From Rosa chinensis (Eukaryota > Streptophyta > Magnoliopsida > Rosales > Rosaceae): 64,000 nt of DNA. The stretch spans positions 67,226,397 through 67,290,396 of the forward strand of contig NC_037088.1 in the NCBI RefSeq assembly GCF_002994745.2, in the 5' to 3' direction. The notes under the pieces were generated by a model. That model had not been told where the DNA came from, searched no databases, and saw only the letters and a program-made list of their open reading frames with translations. Shown here piece after piece: positions 56,760 to 64,000 of the stretch. A program made the position numbers and the translations under genes. The first letter of the stretch is position 1. Every line of letters starts with the position of its first letter.

Positions 56760-57948
56760 TGGGGTTTTGTGGACGGCTTAAGCCGGCAAAGGAAGTAGTA
56801 ATGGGTCAATGAAATGGTGCACGATACAAGAAGAGAAGGAGAGGAGAAAGAAGGAAATGTAGTCTGTTTGATATGGTTTTTGGCTTTGGTTTTGGTTTGG
56901 TTTGGCTGTGAATTGATGACCGAGGACTGAGGACCCATTCGTGTTATTATTGTTTACGAGTATAGGTCATTGAATAAAGTCTAGGACTATTCACATGTGC
57001 CCAATTTTTTTCAATTTTTTTGACTACTAATTTTTGACAAACGGCGCTGGATTGCTTTGGGAGTTTATCTTACTCATTTTTTAATGCGTGATGGACTAAT
57101 GGTCATTCCATAACAATCAGTTGATCACTATGTTTTGTTTGTATTGTCCTCTTTTTTGGCACAATGGTTGATAGCCCTCCCTATGGGTAGGACTTTGTTG
57201 GAGTACTCCGCAAGTTTCTTAGGTAAGGTTGAGTATTAACAAGAAACTAGAGATGCGAAAGAGAAATGGAGGATAACAAAGACGGCAATCGTTTGGATCT
57301 CCGATTTTAAAACCGTTGAAAAGAAAAATATGTTAACGGTTTTTCTTTTTATATAGATTACATTCAGTAATTGTTATTTCATGAATATATGTTTGGAGAT
57401 TGCACGCGAATAGAGCTAGAACTCTCCAATAAAGATCTCAAAAATTTATAATAGGGACTGAGCCAATTAGAATCCATACCCGACCTTGCCTACCTGCACA
57501 CAGAATGGTCGGAATTATTAAGTCACAGTGAAAGATGTGATTGCAGCCTTTGGTGGATAGGTAAAGTCGGAATCTGCTTGCTATAGTTTGTGACTTTTTC
57601 ATGTGGAGCTCACTGACGTTGCACATACACGAAAAGGGTAAGAAGAAAAAGAAAAGAGAGAAAATGGACGAAGCTCGTCACCGATTAGTGCTTCACATTC
57701 AAACGTGTAAAGGCCTCCTACTAGTGTTTGAAAGCTGCATGCTGATTTTGAACTAGTAAAACCAGACCCTTTCAAGGCATGCTTCTTCAACACACACACA
57801 CTACACTAGTCAATGGTTTTGCTCACCAAGTAAGACCTGGATAATCTTAAGACATGATATTCATGTTCAACATGCAAAATGATAGTTTATTTGTCAAGGA
57901 ATAGTGGGAGTAATTAATAGTAATCGGCGAGGTTTATTCAATGATATA
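56760..57948. other. Intergenic, promoter side of AAA-ATPase, no gene seen
   Basis: Upstream sequence of the gene ending at 55201, then AT-rich non-coding DNA. Open frames are short and not protein-like. Confidence 0.45.
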
Positions 57949-58375
57949 TTTTTTTTTTAATGAAAGGGGTTTGGAACCCAGCCTAGCTTGGAGACTCAGC
58001 CCCACGCCCGGTTCCACGTATTTCATTAATAGTAGAATTTTGCATCGGAATGACATAAAACCTGAACCCCGAGCTACAGGAAAACAGTGACAATAATCCT
58101 CGTAGAGAACATCCTGAATAATAGCATAAGTCTCATCTAACATTATCAATGGCTAAAACACTACCAAGGTGTGCAAGCCATTTGCATAAGTCTCATCTAA
58201 CCAAACATCATCAATGGCTAAAACACTAGCAAGGTGTGCAAGCTATCTACAACACTATTTGTTTCCCGGTATGTATGTTGAATTCTAACTGATTGAAAAG
58301 AAGAAAAGTAATCTTTACAATCATCTAAAATTCTACTCACCTCCGAAAGATTCTCCTACTCAATGATTAGTGGTG
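57949..58375 (-). mobile_element. LINE (L1-type) 3' fragment with RNase H end
   Basis: The minus strand, in several frames, reads SRILDDCKDYFSSFQSVRIQ, HTYRETNSVVDSLHTL, then LDETYAIIQDVLYEDYCHC, which is the RNase H C-terminus of plant L1-like LINEs. A 3' UTR of about 120 bp ends in a poly(A) (poly-T at 57949-57958, plus strand). It contains a direct duplication of 61-65 bp (58123-58183 and 58184-58248). It is truncated at the 5' end and not coding. Confidence 0.72.
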
Positions 58376-58708
58376 AGATAGAATAAGAGTGATTCCCTAA
58401 TCAGCTGATATATGACATTCTTAGAATAAATTGTTTGTGGACAGTAACGTACTAATAACTAGTATCACAAATTTGATCGGAGTCAATAAAACAACAAATT
58501 GTCAAATTGTTGATTTGGACATCTCACTTGATTTGCTGAAATTAGGAGCCACGATATTTTACGACAAATTGGTAAACATGGCATGGCTTTGGCTGCAAAA
58601 TATCATATAATTTGATGGCACCTAATACCCGAAATCCTCAGCTGTGATGTATCACTAGTCAATTTTAGTATCATTTGTTTGTACTCACTTGGCCTCATCT
58701 TTCTGAAT

Positions 58709-59070
58709 TTTCTAGTGATTTGATTCTCTAGTGACATTTTGCCTATGCTTTCTTCTTCGGCTTCCTTAAGGAGACTACGGCTCGATATGATTTGGAGTAT
58801 TGAAACTCAGGAAACCTAAGATCCTTTAGTGACTTGATTCTATAGTGGCATTTTGGCATCTGCTTTCTTCTTTAGCTTTCTTGACCAGTTTAGAGTTTAG
58901 ACTGCGGCTCAATAGTGATCTGGAGTACTAAAACACTGAAAATTTGAGATCCTTCGGTGATTTGATGCTCTAATGACATTTTGGCCTACGGTCTCTTCTT
59001 CGGCTTCCTTAACAAGCCCAAGACTGCGGCTTGATAATGTTATAGATTACTGAAACTCCAAAAACCCGAA
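58709..59070. repeat. Degenerate tandem triplication, unit about 115-128 bp
   Basis: Three consecutive diverged copies begin with agtgatttgattctctagtg, tagtgacttgattctatagt and ggtgatttgatgctctaatg, each followed by cattttg, a cttctt-rich stretch, gactrcggctc and a tactgaaact-like end. Divergence is high, so the triplication is old. Confidence 0.7.
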
Positions 59071-59415
59071 ATGAGGCACATTGCAAGCGGTGTCTAATTT
59101 AACGGCTCGACTCTTGCAGTGCAAATGTGGTCCTGAATTTTAGTAAAAGCATGTGGGGACTGGGGAGGGGCTGAGCGCAAGGCTTGCGACTTTAAAAGGG
59201 TTGGTAATGATAAGCCGCGCTTTATCGCGTGGCTCTTTGACTCCCAGCAGAAAACCAAAAACCAAAACCACTACCAGCTATGTCAGAGATAGAAGATGGT
59301 CCTAATCATTTGGTAGGTAAAACCAACTTGGCTGACCATGTGAAATATACTCATTACAACCACAAGCATCACTAACAAACAATTGGCTCCAAGGTAATCA
59401 CTTGATGAACATCTA

Positions 59416-59746
59416 GGGCCGTTTACTTATTTGGAATTGAATGGAATGGAATGTAACGGAATGATTACGGAATAAAAACATCTATGTGTCTACTAACATG
59501 TAAAGAAATCGGAATGATTCAAGGTAAAAGAATTCATGTGTTTACTAACACATGAATGAATAGGAATTGGTGTAGGTCCCACCTATTTATCAGAAATCGA
59601 TTCCTGAATACTCAGGAATTCGATTACGAAGAAGGGAGATGGGTTTAGAAATCATTCATCCGGAATCAATACCGATTCTTTTCTTCTCTCATTCCACTTG
59701 TCTCCGATTCATGATTATTTTCCATTCCAAGTAAGTAAACATGCCA
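59416..59746. mobile_element. MITE-like element, about 330 bp
   Basis: The left end ggccgtttacttatttggaat and the complement of the right end, ggcatgtttacttacttggaat, form an imperfect inverted repeat; the interior has clustered ggaat and attcc motifs. Possible 3-bp target duplication cta. The superfamily (PIF/Harbinger-like) is tentative. Confidence 0.5.
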
Positions 59747-60180
59747 CTAACTTATAATTGATTACACTACAATTAGGCAGACATAAAATTTGGCTATCAA
59801 CATCATCAACAAAATGATAGTAGAAACCAGTTGGTAAATAGAAGTAAGGGTCTACTATCTAGTAAGAATAAAGAGACAGACATTTGATGAAATGATTACC
59901 ACTATAAATAACGTTACAAGACGTCTGTAATAGCAAATGGTTAATTTCCAAACATCTAACTTTAAACAATACAAAAGAGTCATTGTATGATGTTGCTTTT
60001 CGCTTGCTAAATCAAAATCTGATCTTAGGCATTCAAGAATATGGAACCCCGTGAGCACTTAGAAGATTTATACAAAACCTAATAGAGGATTGAAGAGGTT
60101 ACTGTTGCCACAGTCTGACAATGTTGAATGGAACATGTCGGCCGTAGGGGACTTGTGGCTTGAGGTGAGGAGCCAGGACT

Positions 60181-62495
60181 TTATGGGTCCTGGGGATCGG
60201 ATTGAATATTCAATATTTGGGAAACCACAAGCTTAGAGAGCTCATTAATTGCAGCTTGAACTGGAATCTCACCGGACTCCCTGTTCCTTGAAAACCCTGG
60301 TGATGATGATGGTGAGTTCAATCCCGTATAATAGTCATTTGCAGCAACCTTTGTATGCCTGGAAGTTGCAAGAACATTCTCCAAGTCCTTCTGTGTTAAT
60401 GGCCTTGGTGCCTGGAAAAAGAAACATAGACCAATACTTTTCAGTAATATTCAAAATAATCAAACCCTGCAGGCCTATTTTATAATCCTACAATTCTAAA
60501 ATAAATATCCCCACTTCTGCAAGATTTCTTGGATTTTATATAGCAGGGTATGTTAACAGTTAAATGGTTGAAAAGGAAACTCACTGAAGATTTTTTCCCC
60601 TTCTTTTCTTCATCTAGTAAGTCTCTGATAGGGAAATAGGCTGCTTTCTTGCAGAGCTCAAGTAGATCTGAACCGGAGTAACCCTCAGCCAAGGCAGCTA
60701 AACGGTCATAATTAATGTTCTTTTCAACTCTCTCACCCTTCAAGACTACCTTCAGTATCTCAGCTCTATCCCTTTGATTGGGCATCCCAATCTCAAAGGC
60801 CTGAGGAAGACGCCGAAGTATTGCTTCATCAAGCTCTGATGGACGATTGGTAGCGGCGAGAACCATAACCCGAGCATGCTCTAGACGAAATACATAAAAC
60901 TATCAGACCAAATGCCTTACCAAGGCATCTTGTGCTAAATGTTCAGATAAGTAATCCAAAAAACTAAACAATTTTAGAGTGAAAAGAGAAAAAGAAACTT
61001 ACGGTCTGTAGTAAACCCATCCCACAAAGCCATGAACTCAGTTTTCATGTTTGTTAACGCTTCATGCTCTGTAGTACGGCGCTGTCCCAAGAAACTATCA
61101 ACCTCGTCGATAAATATGATAGCAGGCTGGAGTTTATGAGCCAAGCTAAACACAGCAGAAACTGCAGAATCATATTTAAACATGCTAAGAATAGTAGACA
61201 AAAGGGGACTAAAAGAAAAAACCAAATACCTTGTACATAAGTAAAAATTGAAGATATAGTACGGAGGGATACAAAGTTGTTACACTTATGTAACATACCT
61301 CTCTATCTATAAATAAGTTCACTATCCTCATATCAAAATTATAACCAAAAGCAATTTTGTTGACACCATGTTCAGAAACTCCTACCAATTAGTAAATAAC
61401 CTATTCTGTTTTGCTTCCTACTAGGCTTGAGAAAAGTTTGCAAGGTATGAAGCTAACGAGATTCACCACAAGCAACTAAGTACAATGCTATACTGAATTA
61501 GACAAAAAGTCAAAAGATAACAAGAAATACCCTCTAATCTAAAAGGGCAAGTTTAACATAATCAACACTTACCAAGTTTTTGTGCATCACCAAACCATTT
61601 GCTCATCAGGTTTGATATCCTAACATTAATGAAAACAGCTCCAGACTCCTTTGCAATAGCTTTAGCAAGCATAGTCTTCCCAGTACCCGGTGGTCCGTAC
61701 AACAAGACTCCCTTTTGTGGACCAAGGAGTTTCCCATGGTTAAAGAGGTCCGGCCTCTTCAGTGGAAGAATCACCAATTCAAACAAGGCTTCCTTTATAG
61801 CCTCCAGTCCTCCAATGGAGTTAAACTCCACATCAATGTGGTCAGGGTTTATGACATCGCACGCTATGACATCCTGATAATTATCACTATATAAGCATCA
61901 GTCTTTCTAACCAAAATGCAGCAATTAAACAATCCTAGAAAGTGAAGCAACCTAATCCAAAGGAACTTAACACCACGGTTCCATTCCAATTGAGTTAAAT
62001 TCCACATAAATTTGGCCAGGGTAATCATAACACAGCATGCAATTACATCCCGATAACGATTAATATGCAAGCATTGTTCATACTTAAACTAAGCTCAAAA
62101 CGCCATAACCCCATAATCAAACTCATACATTCAAAAACAATTTTCTAACAACAAAATCAAAACACTAAGAAATCAAAGTTCAATACTTTTTCACATTACC
62201 TATTCCAATCCCAAATATAACACAACCCTATAAAATCCCACTTCTATACAATCAATTTTCGAATGAACGCATTCAAAATTAGGGTCTCTTTTTGTACCTC
62301 ATAAGGATTGGTGTGAATGAGAGGACGGCCGAGGCGCCTAGCGATTTCCTTCTTGTGCTCCATGGCCTTCTTGGAGGCCTCGCGGTTCGGGTCGAGGTGT
62401 CGGAGCCCCACGAACAGAACCAGGCAGCTCATGGCGGCGCTCGCGGCGTAGAGAATGAGCTCCTGCAAGAACTTGGTTTCCCTCTGCGACGCCAT
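60181..62495 (-). CDS. MSP1/ATAD1-type AAA-ATPase of the outer mitochondrial membrane
   Basis: Five exons: 62298-62495, 61573-61873, 61003-61161, 60585-60880 and 60181-60411, giving 394 residues. An N-terminal membrane segment ([19 protein letters not shown], about 10-28) is followed by the AAA domain: Walker A GPPGTGKT (about 126-133), Walker B FIDEVD (about 183-188), sensor 1 LAATNRP and [11 protein letters not shown] with the arginine finger region; a lid helix region [15 protein letters not shown] and a C-terminal helix follow. By family, MSP1/ATAD1 extracts mislocalised tail-anchored proteins from outer mitochondrial (and peroxisomal) membranes. I chose the ATG at 62495 because the three codons before it start from TTG. 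All splice borders are GT-AG and phases match. Confidence 0.94.
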
Positions 62496-64000
62496 AGAGA
62501 ACAAAAATCGAAGAAGGGTTTATCACTGAACCCTGTGAGAATTGAAAATAGCAAACCCTAAGAGAGAGGAAGAGGAAGGGGAAGAGAGATAAGAGCTTTT
62601 GAGGGAGGAGAAGAAAGGTTTTTGCTTGATGAGTAAGGGGAGAATTGTTGTCGTAATTACTATCCTCTCCTTTTGGCGGTGGTACTTTTTTTTTTTTTTG
62701 TGTGATGAGGAAGAAATAACAGATACTTGGTAATAAAAAGTTTTGACTCTTGGTTTTACTTTTTGGTTCATAAAGGTAAGTTTAGAGTTGGATATTTTGG
62801 TATGCATGAGTTTGGATTGAATGTTGAGTAAGAGGTTGTGAGTTGGCTTATTTTATATAATTGTTACGAAAAGTCGATCAAATCAAAGATTGTTTAGTTG
62901 TACAATTGTAGCATATTTGACACGAAAATGAACTGATATTAAAATCGTTTGTTTGTAGATAGTTGGTTATTTTGTAATAATTTTATATAATTATTACAAA
63001 ATAACCAACTATCTACAAACTGATGAGAATAGTAGCATAGCCAAAGATGGAAAAACTGATGAGAAATGAGTCGGATGGCCCCTAAATAAGGCAAAAAAAA
63101 AACTCAAAATCATCACATCCTAGGTGGAGAAAAAACAGGCAGAGGCGAGAGTAGGGGTAAAATTTTGTCCAATTTTTATCTTAGTCCCGCGCTAAACAGC
63201 AAGTACTAAGCGTCAATCGAAATGAACTGAAAAATCAATTGCGCACTTTATATTATATATTATAGTAGAATTTTTAAAAACAAATAAATCTGATAATATC
63301 AGGAAGGTGCGTAACATATATGTCGAGATGAAGGGACAAAAACATTATCAAATGAAAGCTTTATTTATTTATTTTAGGAAAACTCTTGATGAAATTTGGT
63401 TTAATAGCTGCATATATGGTTTGTTAAGGAATTTGGGCATTAAAAAAGCCACGTGGAGAGGTTGTTTCAATTGCGTGTGCCCGTTTGGTTTTATTCGGGA
63501 AGTTTCTAGTTATCTTACGTTTAGGAAGTTTCATTTCTCATAGGTAAAAATCTCGGCCCAATTGGCCCAAATTTGATGTTTGGGACAGATCTATCTTTGC
63601 AGCATCTTGATATTGGGCTTTTCATTCTTTTTTTCTGCTCCTTTGAGAAAATTAGCGGAAACAGTACCCTATTTTAGTATTTTTATACAATGTCCAAAAA
63701 TTTGCCTTAGCTTTAAAGCATAGATTAGTGGCCAACTAACAACGGGCGTCAAATTTCGAATATGAAATGAAAGAGATCACCATTATAACTGTGAATGAGT
63801 CCATCTTGTAGTGATTAAAGAGATGTGACAACGAAAGAAAGAATAACACATAGATTTCCTTAGTTCTTTAAAACATAGATTAGTAGCTAACCAATAGTTG
63901 GCTAAGCAACTAGGCTTCAAGCTTCAAAAAAGGAATGAAAGAAATCACCAAAAAAGACTATGAAAGAGTCAGTTTTGGTAAATAGATATGGCAATGGGAA
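62496..64000. other. Promoter of the MSP1-type gene and right-end intergenic DNA
   Basis: Upstream DNA of the MSP1-type gene, AT-rich. It contains a perfect inverted repeat (62951-63020) and, at the end, a degenerate direct repeat of roughly 170 bp (63712-63880 and 63881-64000, shared gcatagattagtggc / acatagattagtagc and agagatcacc / agaaatcacc). No gene was recognised; an open plus-strand frame at 63307-63543 has no family features. Confidence 0.45.
62951..63020. repeat. Perfect 32-bp inverted repeat with 6-base loop
   Basis: Left arm 62951-62982 (gtttgtagatagttggttat and 12 more bases) is exactly complementary to 62989-63020; the loop is ttatat. It lies about 455 bp upstream of the MSP1-type ATG. 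It may be a small foldback transposon or a cruciform-forming site. Confidence 0.9.

Larger units (their letters stand above)
58376..60180. other. Intergenic DNA with local repeats and a MITE-like element
   Basis: No gene seen. It contains a tandem triplication (58709-59070) and a MITE-like element (59416-59746), both listed separately, then AT-rich DNA up to the MSP1-type gene stop. Confidence 0.5.

Noticed and set aside
63307..63543. 78-residue plus-strand frame as a gene
   Set aside because: No motif, no splice context and no neighbour evidence.
1..64000. CRISPR arrays, bacterial operons, rRNA and tRNA genes
   Set aside because: No spaced palindromic repeats, ribosome binding sites or complete tRNA cloverleaf were seen; the only box-B-like site (about 16840) belongs to the SINE.

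Overview
The window is nuclear DNA of a eudicot plant, most probably Rosaceae. Reasons: GT-AG introns, TIR-NBS-LRR (TNL) resistance genes that end in a C-JID (post-LRR) exon, REM-type B3 fragments, many LTR and DNA transposons, and an inserted piece of plastid rpl20. The family placement is inferred from the look of the TNL proteins and is not proved.

Positions 1 to about 54,400 are a tandem array built from one composite unit: a minus-strand TNL gene followed to the right by a plus-strand REM/B3 gene remnant. TNL-B (12541-16499) and TNL-D (47200-51079) look intact with five exons each. TNL-C (24451-28342) carries a 2-bp deletion in the NB-ARC exon. TNL-A (2124-2620) keeps only its TIR exon, and 5692-6112 is an orphan C-JID exon. 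All B3 pieces are broken, each in its own way, so the REM partner seems to be decaying while TNL frames are partly kept.

The array has been a target for mobile DNA, and the paralogous units act as empty sites that fix insertion boundaries. Found here are an internally deleted Copia remnant (838-2086); a 458-bp MULE-type MITE with a 9-bp target duplication (11010-11467); a short SINE with a 16-bp target duplication (16791-16901); plastid-derived DNA, a GID9/MAEA pseudogene fragment and CACTA-like sequence (18740-23786); a decayed Copia element (30303-41434) interrupted by a very young Ty3/Gypsy-derived LARD (30832-36522); a Helitron-like insertion carrying a UPL3-like fragment (42976-47125); and a Tourist-like MITE (51405-51849).

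Right of about 54,400 the sequence becomes ordinary gene space: an intronless BCS1-type AAA-ATPase (55201-56673), a LINE 3' fragment, local tandem repeats, and a five-exon MSP1/ATAD1-type AAA-ATPase (60181-62495).

The most unusual feature is the last intron of the TNL genes. It is almost entirely a (CT)n microsatellite, 67, 53 and 75 bp long in B, C and D, placed between the LRR and C-JID exons. In TNL-D it is a multiple of three and has no stop, so spliced and unspliced transcripts could both encode full-length protein. The TIR exon also ends with an in-frame stop formed by its own splice donor, so every copy could make a 166-residue TIR-only protein.
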